From CAYSWH01 sp964434775 (GTDB lineage: Bacteria > Patescibacteriota > JACMRA01): 41,637 bases of DNA. This document shows, piece by piece, positions 1 through 8,071 of this stretch. Location: positions 1-41,637 of the forward strand of contig CAYSWH010000012.1 in the NCBI GenBank assembly GCA_964434775.1. Reading direction: 5' to 3'. The stretch's first letter is position 1. Every line of letters starts with the position of its first letter. Made by a program: the position numbers and the translations under genes. Under the pieces are notes generated by a model. That model searched no databases. It worked only from the letters and a program-made list of their open reading frames with translations, and had not been told where the DNA came from.

Positions 1-180
1 CTTTATTTTACCATAATTATTTCTAAAATCAAAGAGACAACTTCTTGCAAATATTTTTACTTAGTTATTACTTATTATCCTATATATTTATTTCAGTAGT
101 GGTTTCATTATTGTTTACAAAATGAACGATTTAATATGATTTGATTTCATTCTTATTTGATTGCTGTTATTTTTTTTGGC

Positions 181-291
181 ATGTTCTTTTTCTTGAGTCA
201 TTACTTCGGGTTAATTAGTCCATATGATGAGGTCAACCGGGGAAGAGCTTGCGATGATACTTTCTTGGAACTGATTTACCGGGTTAAATAA
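181..291 (+). CDS. Possible small membrane peptide (36 aa)
   Basis: An ATG-started frame begins with a hydrophobic stretch (MFFFLSHYFGLI) and ends in a polar, charged tail (DDTFLELIYRVK) before TAA. It stays open upstream to a TTG at 157, which would lengthen the hydrophobic segment to about 20 residues, enough for one membrane helix. It has no ribosome binding site and I recognise no family. It could equally be chance coding in a leader region, or the remnant of a larger gene. Confidence 0.22.
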   Translation: MFFFLSHYFGLISPYDEVNRGRACDDTFLELIYRVK

Positions 292-379
292 TTATCTATG
301 ATTTGAAATTGATTTAAAAAAACTTTTAAAAGAAAGGTCTTTGACTAAAGGGTTAAAATGTGATAGAAAAGGAGTCTCT

Positions 380-454
380 GTGGCAATTAATTGGATTTTT
401 TTATTAACATTTCAAGCGAAAAATCTATTAAAAGGTGTCACAATTCCTTTTTAA
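380..454 (+). CDS. Possible 24-aa leader peptide with a Shine-Dalgarno
   Basis: GTG at 380 is preceded by AAGGAG (369-374) with a 5-base spacer. This is one of the few good Shine-Dalgarno sequences in the window, where most genes have none. The frame runs 24 codons to TAA and ends 41 bases before the surface-protein start. A translated leader controlling the big gene is possible but speculative; the short frame could be chance. Confidence 0.2.
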   Translation: MAINWIFLLTFQAKNLLKGVTIPF

Positions 455-495
455 GTTCACTCTATTCAGGTACAAGCTAATTAATATTTTTATTT

Positions 496-3400
496 ATGCA
501 ATCGACCCAAATTATTAAAAACAAGTTACAAGCAGTAGGAGACTTTCTTAAATCCAGATCTGCCTTGGAAATAGCAGCCTTAGGTTTTGTCTTTGCTGTC
601 TTGACTACGGGAATAATTACGGCCGTAGCTTGGAACAGTCAAAATAATCAAGAAGTATTGGCTGATAATCAGACACCTTTTGATATCAATAATTGTGCCC
701 TCGGTACAGCTTTATTAATTGGCTATGACGACAGTACAATAAATAATCAGGCTGCTCCGGGAGGTATTACTTTTAATACAAGCGGAACTGTAACTAACGA
801 AGGTCCAAACTATCTAAGCGGAGAGCCCGCTTCAAGTCTTTCAGGTTTTGGCTTATACGATTCATTAACCAGCCGGACCGGAGCTAGCGGTGAGTTGCAG
901 AGTGAATGGAGAAGAACTGATGTTGCTGCCAGAGTGGCAGTTCCCCCTTCTGCTACAGTTGTTATGGGTGTAAGAGCAGCAGATTATATTCCGAACACAC
1001 AAGATCCGGTGCAAAATATGGAGATAAGAGATACCATCATCTTTTTAAAAGAAAAGAATGCTCAGGAAAGAGATCTAACAATGCTCGGAGCTCCCAAGAC
1101 CGGAGATTCCACTCCTGAGAATGGTATACAATATGGATTTGGAGGTAATGTATATACTAGAGTGGGTCCCTATTATCAGGTAATTCATAACCCTGTAATT
1201 CCAATTAGCGGAGAACATTATTATGAAGCGGTGAGGTTTCAAGTACCTTTTCCTGCAAAGATTGAAAGCAGAGAAGTTGATTTGGATACCAGTGATCAAA
1301 ATAATGCCAGGTTAACTATTACTGTAAATATTGTAAATGAAAGCGGACTTGGTGTTGGTCAAGGAGACGTGATTCTAAAAATGATTCCTTTTGAGTACCG
1401 GGTGGGAACTAATACCGAAGAACAAACAATCGATGATATTCAAATGAATGCAATGGGTTCAACAACAGCTACTTTTGAATATGATTTAGGACCTGTTTCC
1501 GACTTGGTATCCGAGATTAACATACCGATGACTGAACTTGAGTACACTAAAACATTCAATGTAAATTTAACCGAGCAAAATTCCAATGGGGTTGGAAGCT
1601 ATGATGATTCACCTTTATTGGTTCATCGAAGAGTGAGTGATAATGATTCTGTAGATGCCGGTTTTAATCCTAAAAATCAAGTAGCATGGAGAGGTGGAAA
1701 CGGAGTAAACATTATTCCATATACTACTTATTCCGAAACTGATACTATCCCTGTTCAAGAGCCCGAAGATGATTTCAGAATAATAAAAGAAGCAGCTGCC
1801 GATCCTAACGGTCCCTGGATTCCTGATAGCGAAAACAATGAAGATTTACTGCAAATCAATCCCGGTGATACTGTTTACTATAGAGTTACTGCCGAATGGA
1901 TTGAAGGAGAGGTAACCATCAACGAAGTAACTGACGTTTTACCTTCTCAAATTTACCAAGAAGGAAGCTTTACTGCCATTGATCCGACAGATGAAGAAGC
2001 AGATATTCAAGTTGACGGCAACAATATTACTTGGAGCAATTTAAACTTAACTTTGGATGAGAATAATCAACAAGCTTTCTTTATCTACTCCATGGATACT
2101 TTGGAAAATGTAGCTGATCTACCTCCGGAAAGATGTGTGGATAACAATGTAGAGATTCAAGGCAGAGGAGCAATTGTAGGTGTTTGTTTACCGGAAGAGC
2201 CCGAAGATGATTTCAGAATAATAAAAGAAGCAGCTGCCGATCCTAACGGNNNNNNNNNNNNNNNNNNNNNNNNNNNNNNNNNNNNNNNNNNNNNNNNNNN
2301 NNNNNNNNNNNNNNNNNNNNNNNNNNNNNNNNNNNNNNNNNNNNNNNNNAACAATGTAGAGATTCAAGGCAGAGGAGCAATTGTAGGTGTTTGTTTACCG
2401 GAAGGAGAGCCTGACCTGGAATTTATCAAGGAAGTAAGGGATGGAGACGGTAATTGGACTACCGATCAGCAAGAAGTTGATCCTGAAGAAATTGTCGAGT
2501 ATAGGATTAGGGTCACAGCTACAGGAGATGAAGGAGAAGTTATTTCCGTGCCGAATTTGGAGGATGTTATAGTTGGGGATATCTTTGATCTAACTAGTCT
2601 GGATGTCGGAGATCTCCCGGGAGACGCCGCCTTCACCTTTGATCAGGATAATAAAATTATCACCTTTACTAATTTACCTGATCTAACTGTTGGTGAAAGT
2701 CATTCTTTGGAGTACTCATTACAAGTCTTACCTGCAGATCAATTGCCCCAAGACGATGATAGGTGCGTGACTAACTCCGTTGAAGTAGAAGATAGAGGTA
2801 GAGTGACGGATGAGATTAGAGTTTGTGCTGATTCGGAACCTGAGTTGGATTATCTTAAACAGGTTTGGGACCCTATAAATCAAGAATGGACTATTAACGA
2901 AATAGAAGTAGAAGCAGGTGAAAGAGTTAATTACAGAATTCAGGTGACAGCTGACGGTAATTTTTTGGATGATTTTACACCTCCAATCAATTATACTGCT
3001 CCTGAAGTTGATGATTTTGACATCTCTACACCTCCGATTCAAAATCCGAATACAAACGAGTTAATTTCGATGAGTCAAGATAATACTGCAGTAGCTCCGG
3101 CTCAAGCTGATACAACTGTAGAAGAAACTGAATATGCTACTTTGACTACGGAAACTCAGCAGGTTGGTGATCAATTAACTTATATTTATACTATTACCGC
3201 TAAAGATACTCTTGGTGATCAGAATTTAGTACAATTCAATATTCTCAGACAATGGCCGAGTGATATTGAACCTGATTTAGATTCAGTGGAGGTACTGGAA
3301 GGTGAGGAAGGCTCAGCTTCAATTGTAGATAGTTATCAAGAAAACGGTTTCCTTACTACTGACTTAGAATGGTCTTCTGAAGTGGGAATTCCTGCTCAAG

Positions 3401-5022
3401 AATCCACCAGGATTCAAATGACGGCTACTGATACTTCGGTTAATTCAAATGAATGTACTACAGAATACGAACCGGTTTGTGGGGTAGATGGAAACACCTA
3501 TACTAATCAGTGCTTCTTGGAACAAGAAGGTGTTGAGTTGGATTATGAGGGAGAATGTCAGAATGATAACGGCGATGATAATGATAATGGAGATAATGGA
3601 GACGGTGATCAAACCATAGAAATTCCTGTCCCTGTTTTAGAAGATACCGTTGAAACAATTATATACGATCCGGAGAGTTTAATTGTTGAAAATTTACCTG
3701 ACGGTGCTAGTTACGAAGTTACTTATAATGAAAATAACAATACCATCACAATTGTCTTTAGCGATCTTGGAACTATTAGTCCCGGTGAAGTTCTTTCTAT
3801 AGAATATTCTTTCCAGGTTAAAACCGATCTACCTAACGATCCTAATCTTTGTGCCAGTAATGTGGTTTCGATTAGAGGTGCCGGAGAAGTTACTGATCAA
3901 ATCAGAGTTTGTGCTAATCCCGAACCTGAGATAGTTATTATCAAAGAAGCTTCTACTGAACCGGACTCGGGTTGGACTACCGATGATCTTCAGGTTGAAC
4001 CGGGACAACAGGTATATTATAGAATCACGATAGCCGCCGGGGGTCAAGGTGAAGTCTCCATACCTGATATTATTGATACTTTGAGTGGAGAAATTTATGA
4101 CTTAACCAGCTTTGGAGTTTTAAGTATTCCTGAAGGAGGTCAATCTAATTTTGATGAACAAAATAAGGTTATTACCTTTACCAACCTTGGAACTCTAGAT
4201 TCTCCTGACTTTACCGAGATAATTTATACGTTCAATGTGAAGTCTGAACAAGAATTGCTTGCTATGAACAATCCCAATCTTTGTGTAGACAACATGGTAC
4301 AGGCCTTAGATAACGGTCAACCGGGTGAGGTAGTTGGTAGAGTAAGAGTTTGTACTCAAGTAGAGCGAAGAACTGATTTAAGCTTGGTTAAATCCCATAT
4401 ACCCAAAGCAGCTTCCAAAGATGGATATATTTATTATAGAGACGGAGATACTGTAACATATGTTCTGGAAATCAGAAATCTTGGAGAAACTTCTGTTGAT
4501 AGCTTTACATTAACCGACGAATTTCCATCAACAATCACAAACCCTCGAGATTGGAGGATAGATCAAGAATTAAGTAGTGTTCAGGGAAGCTTAAACAATG
4601 TAATTTTGGGTTCCTGGAGTGATTCGGCTACTGGAGAATCCGGAATTAGAGCAACCTTAAATTGGCAAGCTATGGACCAAGCTAATGTATTTAGACCCGA
4701 GCAAATCATTGTGGTTAAGGTTGACACCACCCTTCAAGGCAACCTTGAAACTAATCAGCAAATTATAAATAATGCTTGTGTAGAACATCCAAACGATAGG
4801 ATCGACAGCGAGACTGGTGGAAATAACTGTGATGATGATATAATTACTCCGATTACTACTCCTCAGCCGAATCCGAGGCCAACTCCTATACCTACTCCTG
4901 GAGAAACCCCAAGATCGGGTGGAGCCGTTATACTTAGTGGTATCTCTTTGGCTGCAGTCCTTTCTACTTTAGCCGGTGTATATTTATATAAAACTAAAAA
5001 AGATCAGTTTTCTTTAAAATAA
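496..5022 (+). CDS. Giant DUF11-repeat surface protein with nested Kazal domain
   Basis: Very large secreted, membrane-anchored protein, probably a cell-surface stalk or adhesin. Residues 1-25 are basic; about 26-46 form a signal-anchor helix. About 57-420 form a beta-rich head. Then come DUF11-like units starting near residues 422, 568, 638, 781 and 1143, plus a more classical DUF11 unit near 1293. Most units end in a Cys pair (for example RCVDNN...GRGAIVGVC), probably disulfide-bonded. The unit starting at 781 is split by about 218 residues that include a Kazal-type domain (about 987-1021) and an Asp/Asn/Gly linker. The C-terminus has a Pro/Thr linker, TPRSGG, one membrane helix and a basic tail: sortase-signal-like layout, but no LPXTG. 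The 100-N gap lies in the second unit and the frame is kept across it. ATG has no Shine-Dalgarno. A terminator follows. Ligand unknown. Confidence 0.85.
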   Translation: MQSTQIIKNKLQAVGDFLKSRSALEIAALGFVFAVLTTGIITAVAWNSQNNQEVLADNQTPFDINNCALGTALLIGYDDSTINNQAAPGGITFNTSGTVTNEGPNYLSGEPASSLSGFGLYDSLTSRTGASGELQSEWRRTDVAARVAVPPSATVVMGVRAADYIPNTQDPVQNMEIRDTIIFLKEKNAQERDLTMLGAPKTGDSTPENGIQYGFGGNVYTRVGPYYQVIHNPVIPISGEHYYEAVRFQVPFPAKIESREVDLDTSDQNNARLTITVNIVNESGLGVGQGDVILKMIPFEYRVGTNTEEQTIDDIQMNAMGSTTATFEYDLGPVSDLVSEINIPMTELEYTKTFNVNLTEQNSNGVGSYDDSPLLVHRRVSDNDSVDAGFNPKNQVAWRGGNGVNIIPYTTYSETDTIPVQEPEDDFRIIKEAAADPNGPWIPDSENNEDLLQINPGDTVYYRVTAEWIEGEVTINEVTDVLPSQIYQEGSFTAIDPTDEEADIQVDGNNITWSNLNLTLDENNQQAFFIYSMDTLENVADLPPERCVDNNVEIQGRGAIVGVCLPEEPEDDFRIIKEAAADPNXXXXXXXXXXXXXXXXXXXXXXXXXXXXXXXXXXNNVEIQGRGAIVGVCLPEGEPDLEFIKEVRDGDGNWTTDQQEVDPEEIVEYRIRVTATGDEGEVISVPNLEDVIVGDIFDLTSLDVGDLPGDAAFTFDQDNKIITFTNLPDLTVGESHSLEYSLQVLPADQLPQDDDRCVTNSVEVEDRGRVTDEIRVCADSEPELDYLKQVWDPINQEWTINEIEVEAGERVNYRIQVTADGNFLDDFTPPINYTAPEVDDFDISTPPIQNPNTNELISMSQDNTAVAPAQADTTVEETEYATLTTETQQVGDQLTYIYTITAKDTLGDQNLVQFNILRQWPSDIEPDLDSVEVLEGEEGSASIVDSYQENGFLTTDLEWSSEVGIPAQESTRIQMTATDTSVNSNECTTEYEPVCGVDGNTYTNQCFLEQEGVELDYEGECQNDNGDDNDNGDNGDGDQTIEIPVPVLEDTVETIIYDPESLIVENLPDGASYEVTYNENNNTITIVFSDLGTISPGEVLSIEYSFQVKTDLPNDPNLCASNVVSIRGAGEVTDQIRVCANPEPEIVIIKEASTEPDSGWTTDDLQVEPGQQVYYRITIAAGGQGEVSIPDIIDTLSGEIYDLTSFGVLSIPEGGQSNFDEQNKVITFTNLGTLDSPDFTEIIYTFNVKSEQELLAMNNPNLCVDNMVQALDNGQPGEVVGRVRVCTQVERRTDLSLVKSHIPKAASKDGYIYYRDGDTVTYVLEIRNLGETSVDSFTLTDEFPSTITNPRDWRIDQELSSVQGSLNNVILGSWSDSATGESGIRATLNWQAMDQANVFRPEQIIVVKVDTTLQGNLETNQQIINNACVEHPNDRIDSETGGNNCDDDIITPITTPQPNPRPTPIPTPGETPRSGGAVILSGISLAAVLSTLAGVYLYKTKKDQFSLK
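1759..2403 (+). repeat. 438-bp near-identical tandem repeat within the surface-protein gene
   Basis: The sequence from 1759 (GAGCCCGAAGATGATTTC) reappears at 2197, a period of 438 bp or 146 codons. Visible parts of the second copy, 2197-2249 and 2350-2403, match the first copy base for base as far as I can read. The middle of copy two is the N gap. The matching interior of copy one, 1812-2142, is 331 bases, so the real gap is probably 331 bases plus a whole number of 438-bp units. Both 331 and 100 leave remainder 1 on division by 3, so the frame is preserved either way. Confidence 0.9.
2250..2349. other. Assembly gap (100 N)
   Basis: Exactly 100 N bases, the usual placeholder for a gap of unknown size. 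Both edges lie inside the near-identical 438-bp duplication, so the cause is almost certainly a repeat the short reads could not span. The encoded protein is therefore longer than drawn, by at least about 77 residues if only one more copy is present. Confidence 0.95.
3454..3558 (+). other. Kazal-type domain inside the surface protein
   Basis: Six cysteines in the Kazal order: C-x(6)-C-GVDGNTYTNQ-C and then a closing C in YEGEC, with the diagnostic CGVDGNTYTNQC core. Kazal domains inhibit serine proteases or act as follistatin-like binding modules. It is followed by an acidic NDNGDDNDNGDNGDGD linker. Together with an unrecognised beta-rich segment (from about 2959) it forms an insertion ending near 3612, which splits one DUF11-like unit. 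Inhibition of a protease is inference; only the fold signature is seen. Confidence 0.85.
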
Positions 5023-5041
5023 TAAGAAAAAATTCAATTTT

Positions 5042-5066
5042 AACCCGGTATAATGCCGGGTTTTTT
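5042..5066 (+). terminator. Intrinsic terminator after the surface-protein gene
   Basis: Stem AACCCGG (5042-5048) pairs with CCGGGTT (5056-5062) around a short TATAATG loop, followed directly by a T run. It lies 20 bases after the stop codon and should end transcription before the SanA-like gene. Confidence 0.85.
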
Positions 5067-5117
5067 CTTTGTTATAGGATTTGACTAACCGGGTATTTTT
5101 AATTACAAACCCAGAAG

Positions 5118-5741
5118 ATGATTCTTAAACTCGAAAAAATACAAAAATTTATAGCACTGATTATTCTCAGTGTGTGTTTTCCGTTTTGGATCTTTAGTGT
5201 AGCTGCCTTTGGAATTAATAAGGAAATTGAGCCCAAATTGGCTATAGTATTAGGTGCCGGTTTGTGGCGTGATTGGCCGAGTCCTGTCTTGCAAAGAAGG
5301 TTAGACTCTGCAGTTAAATTATTTCATGAAGGGAAAGTTAATCATATTCTGGTATCAGGTGATAATAGCAGACAAGATTATGACGAACCAACTGCCATGA
5401 AAAGATATTTAATAGAGAAAGGGATTTTACCTAAGGATATTACTGAGGATTTTGCAGGCAGAAGAACTATAGACACATGCTGGCGGGCTAAGAATGTTTT
5501 TAAAGTTGAAAGAGCTTATTTAATTTCTCAGTCATTTCACCTTCCTCGAGGTTATTTTCTGTGCGAAACTCAAGGTATTAAAACAATACCGGTTAGTTCA
5601 GAGAATACTTCTATGGGCACAACTTTGGTTGGAATCATAAGGGAATATCCCGCAAGTTGGCTGTCCCTAAAAGAAGTGGCAATCAGTTATGAGCCGGAAA
5701 TTCAGTCCGATGGAAGAGAAAGAGATCTTAGCGAATATTAA
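5118..5741 (+). CDS. SanA/YdcF-like DUF218 membrane protein
   Basis: 207-aa protein of the DUF218 superfamily (SanA, YdcF, ElyC). One N-terminal membrane helix (residues about 10-32) anchors a single DUF218 domain. Visible family motifs are VLGAG (near 47), LVSGDN, the AGRRTIDTCWRA stretch and SQSFHLPRG. In Enterobacteria SanA is linked to envelope barrier function and vancomycin exclusion at high temperature; the biochemical reaction is unsettled, so the exact role here is unknown. It follows the terminator at 5042-5066, with TTGACT at 5081-5086 as a possible -35, and a nuclease-like gene begins 31 bases after its stop. Length is normal for SanA. Confidence 0.8.
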   Translation: MILKLEKIQKFIALIILSVCFPFWIFSVAAFGINKEIEPKLAIVLGAGLWRDWPSPVLQRRLDSAVKLFHEGKVNHILVSGDNSRQDYDEPTAMKRYLIEKGILPKDITEDFAGRRTIDTCWRAKNVFKVERAYLISQSFHLPRGYFLCETQGIKTIPVSSENTSMGTTLVGIIREYPASWLSLKEVAISYEPEIQSDGRERDLSEY

Positions 5742-5772
5742 TTTAGTTAAAAGTGAGTTTGATCTGTAGCCT

Positions 5773-6762
5773 GTGAATCAAAATAGTTTTATAAAAAGTA
5801 AGTATACACATATTAGGAAAACTGCCTTGGCGATTGAGAAAGCAAAAGGGATTACCAGCCAGGAATTGAGTAAGTTTTCCTCCGTGGAGTTTGAATGGTT
5901 TTGTGCATACCTTTTTGTATTAAGAGGGTATGATATCCTACAAATTGCTACTTTTGAAGAACATGCCGCCGACGGGGGGATTGATGTTGTAGTAAAAAAG
6001 CAAGGCAAGATATTTATTGTTCAATGTAAAAAACAAAACTCTTATGAAAGTGAAAACGGAAGATTGTCCGTTAAGCCTGTGAGAGAGTTAGCCGGAGTGG
6101 TTATGAGAGAACAAGAAAATTATAATCATGCGGATGGAGTTTTAATTACTTGCGGAGACTATTCTTCGGTGGCAGTAAAGGAGGCGAGCAACTTAAGAAA
6201 TCTAAGTTTGATAAATCTTTGGGATATCAAAGGGGATCCAAAGTTGGTAGATATTTTAATAACGGAAAAAATTGATGTCCCTCTGGATTTGTGGCTTCAA
6301 ATAAAAACCGCCTTTCGTTATGTTAGATATCACTTACAAAAACTGACTTTTCTAAAACCTACTGTTTCCAAAACAAAAAGAAAAAAAATCAAGAAATTTC
6401 TAAAATGGACTATCTTTGCTTTTGGGATTTCAATTTCTTCCTTAATTGGTTTGAGTCTGACGATCAAATGGTATGTTCTTCCTGAAATTTTTTCTATAAC
6501 AAGGATTACTGAAGATCAGTGGTTTGTTTATCCGGAGTATTTGTCAATTGTTTTCTTTTCTTTGGTAGTTTTTTTATATCTTCCGAAAATCATGAAAACT
6601 CGAAAATTTCGAGAAGTTTTTAAGCGTTTTGTAATTATTTCTTCGATTCTTTTGGCTGTATTTTTTTATTACAATTCGGTCCAGAATAAATGGTATTCTG
6701 TTAATAAGATGGAAAGCTTTTTGGCCAGAACAGAAAGAGCGGTTAACAAATTAATATATTAG
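5773..6762 (+). CDS. Mrr-type nuclease domain with three membrane helices
   Basis: Residues about 35-165 match the Mrr_cat restriction-endonuclease fold. The catalytic signature is visible as D71 in DGGID and Q84-C85-K86 in IVQCKK, the D-(x)n-Q-x-K pattern. The second half has a basic linker (KTKRKKIKK) and three hydrophobic helices, near residues 212-235, 255-272 and 284-302. Known Mrr-like enzymes cut modified or foreign DNA; several anti-phage families fuse Mrr_cat to membrane helices. A membrane-tethered DNA-cleaving defence protein, or one acting on incoming DNA, is the inference. The start is GTG at 5773 with no Shine-Dalgarno; I see no better one. No methylase or specificity subunit is nearby. 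Confidence 0.75.
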   Translation: MNQNSFIKSKYTHIRKTALAIEKAKGITSQELSKFSSVEFEWFCAYLFVLRGYDILQIATFEEHAADGGIDVVVKKQGKIFIVQCKKQNSYESENGRLSVKPVRELAGVVMREQENYNHADGVLITCGDYSSVAVKEASNLRNLSLINLWDIKGDPKLVDILITEKIDVPLDLWLQIKTAFRYVRYHLQKLTFLKPTVSKTKRKKIKKFLKWTIFAFGISISSLIGLSLTIKWYVLPEIFSITRITEDQWFVYPEYLSIVFFSLVVFLYLPKIMKTRKFREVFKRFVIISSILLAVFFYYNSVQNKWYSVNKMESFLARTERAVNKLIY

Positions 6763-6816
6763 AAAACCACATAAAAAAATAATTAATTTCAACTTGTGTC
6801 AGTAAATCATATTTTT

Positions 6817-6846
6817 ATCGGGCTGCAAGATTTTCAATCTCCCGAT
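6817..6846 (+). terminator. Weak hairpin after the Mrr-type gene
   Basis: ATCGGG (6817-6822) pairs with CCCGAT (6841-6846), with an inner AGATT/AATCT pairing. The downstream tract TATTTATTTC is T-rich but interrupted. It may end the sanA-mrr transcript or be a leader structure for prfA. Confidence 0.4.
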
Positions 6847-6995
6847 TATTTATTTCTTTCAAACTATCAAATCATTAACATTTTATTATTCAAAAATGGA
6901 TAAATGTAATTCTAATGAGATAAACTATTTTAGGTAATTCTTTAAATCAAAACTATAAACTTGACCAAAATGGATTTTCCGGAAAATCTCGAGAT

Positions 6996-8066
6996 ATGTC
7001 TAGATTGCCGTTAGTAGAAATAAAAGAAAAATTTGCTGATATCAACCAAAAGCTTTTGGAGATAAAAGATTCTCAAGAAATAATTAATCTGTCCAAGGAG
7101 CAGAAGAGACTCAGTGAGCAGAATGAATTGGCCTTAAAAATTGAGTCTTTAGAAAAAGCTATCCAAGAGAATGAGTATCTTTTACAGGATCCGGAAGAAA
7201 ATGACGAAGAGATGAGGGGGTTAACCTTGGAGGATAATGAGCAAAAAAAGAAAGCTCTGGAAGAGTATGAGGATCGACTGCTTGAATATTTGTGTCCGAC
7301 TGATCCTAATGATGAGAATAATGTAATACTGGAGATAAGAGCCGGGGCCGGAGGGGATGAATCAGGTCTTTTTGCCGGTGAAATTCTAAGGGCTTATTCC
7401 AGGATGGCTGAGCAGTTAGGGTTTAAAATCAAAATCATCTCCTTTAGTGAAAATTTGATTGGAGGTTACAAAGAAGTTATCGCTGAAGTTAGAGGAACAG
7501 GTGCTTATTCTTGGTATAAATTTGAAGGAGGAGTTCACAGGGTTCAAAGAGTGCCGGCTACGGAAAAACAGGGTAGGGTACATACTTCAACAGTTTCAGT
7601 AGCCGTTATGCCTTTAATTGAAAACAATAGTGAATTTAAACTTGATTTAAATGAGGTTGAGATTATAACTACTACTAGTTCAGGTAACGGCGGTCAAAGT
7701 GTTAATACTACTTATTCGGCAATTAAGGTTAAACATCTGCCAACCGGCTTGGAGGCGCAATGTCAAGATGAGAGAAATCAATTGCAAAACAAAGAAAAAG
7801 CTCTGATGGTACTTGCCTCCAGGGTATACGATCATTACGAAAGAGAAAGACTTGAAAAGGAAACTGCAGAGAGAAGAAGTCAAGTGGGTAAAGCTGATAG
7901 AAGCGAGAAAATTAGAACCTACAATTTTCCTCAAGATAGACTAACTGACCATCGTTACAATAATAATTGGAATCAGCTTCCGGAGGTCATGGATGGGAAA
8001 ATTCTGGATGTTATATCGGACATCAGAAAGATGGAAGCTGAAAGGGTGATACAAGAATTAAACTAA
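6996..8066 (+). CDS. prfA: Peptide chain release factor 1
   Basis: RF1 ends translation at UAA and UAG in the ribosomal A site. The 356-aa length is standard. The N-terminal part is a charged coiled-coil domain. The stop-codon-reading tripeptide is PAT at residues 187-189 (in RVPATE), the RF1 form and not the SPF of RF2. The peptidyl-hydrolysis motif GGQ is at residues 232-234, in NGGQSVNTT. The C-terminal end is normal. Genes in this window end with UGA as well as UAA/UAG, so an RF2 should exist elsewhere in the genome. The usual downstream partner prmC is not adjacent; the next gene is convergent, five bases away. Confidence 0.97.
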   Translation: MSRLPLVEIKEKFADINQKLLEIKDSQEIINLSKEQKRLSEQNELALKIESLEKAIQENEYLLQDPEENDEEMRGLTLEDNEQKKKALEEYEDRLLEYLCPTDPNDENNVILEIRAGAGGDESGLFAGEILRAYSRMAEQLGFKIKIISFSENLIGGYKEVIAEVRGTGAYSWYKFEGGVHRVQRVPATEKQGRVHTSTVSVAVMPLIENNSEFKLDLNEVEIITTTSSGNGGQSVNTTYSAIKVKHLPTGLEAQCQDERNQLQNKEKALMVLASRVYDHYERERLEKETAERRSQVGKADRSEKIRTYNFPQDRLTDHRYNNNWNQLPEVMDGKILDVISDIRKMEAERVIQELN

Positions 8067-8071
8067 ATTAT

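Larger units (their letters stand above)
1..495. other. Leader region before the giant surface-protein gene
   Basis: AT-rich stretch with no recognised gene. Two very small open frames can be read on the plus strand: 181-291 (36 codons, hydrophobic N-terminus) and 380-454 (24 codons, GTG start with AAGGAG five bases upstream); both are listed separately. Two ACCGGG-containing motifs occur, around 237 and 278. I see no tRNA, terminator or convincing sigma-70 promoter. The surface-protein ATG at 496 is preceded only by an A/T run, so the true promoter and leader could lie anywhere here. Confidence 0.5.

Noticed and set aside
2157..2354. Minus-strand frame across the N gap
   Set aside because: It is an artefact of reading N's as open codons and is antisense to a clear repeat protein.
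4903..4925. Canonical LPXTG sortase signal at the C-terminus of the giant protein
   Set aside because: The layout (Pro-rich linker, helix, basic tail) fits, but the motif reads TPRSGG and no sortase gene is in the window; simple membrane anchoring explains it.
6996..8066. Release factor 2 or a recoded-UGA lineage
   Set aside because: The PAT tripeptide is RF1-type, and genes here end in UGA without read-through, so UGA is a normal stop.
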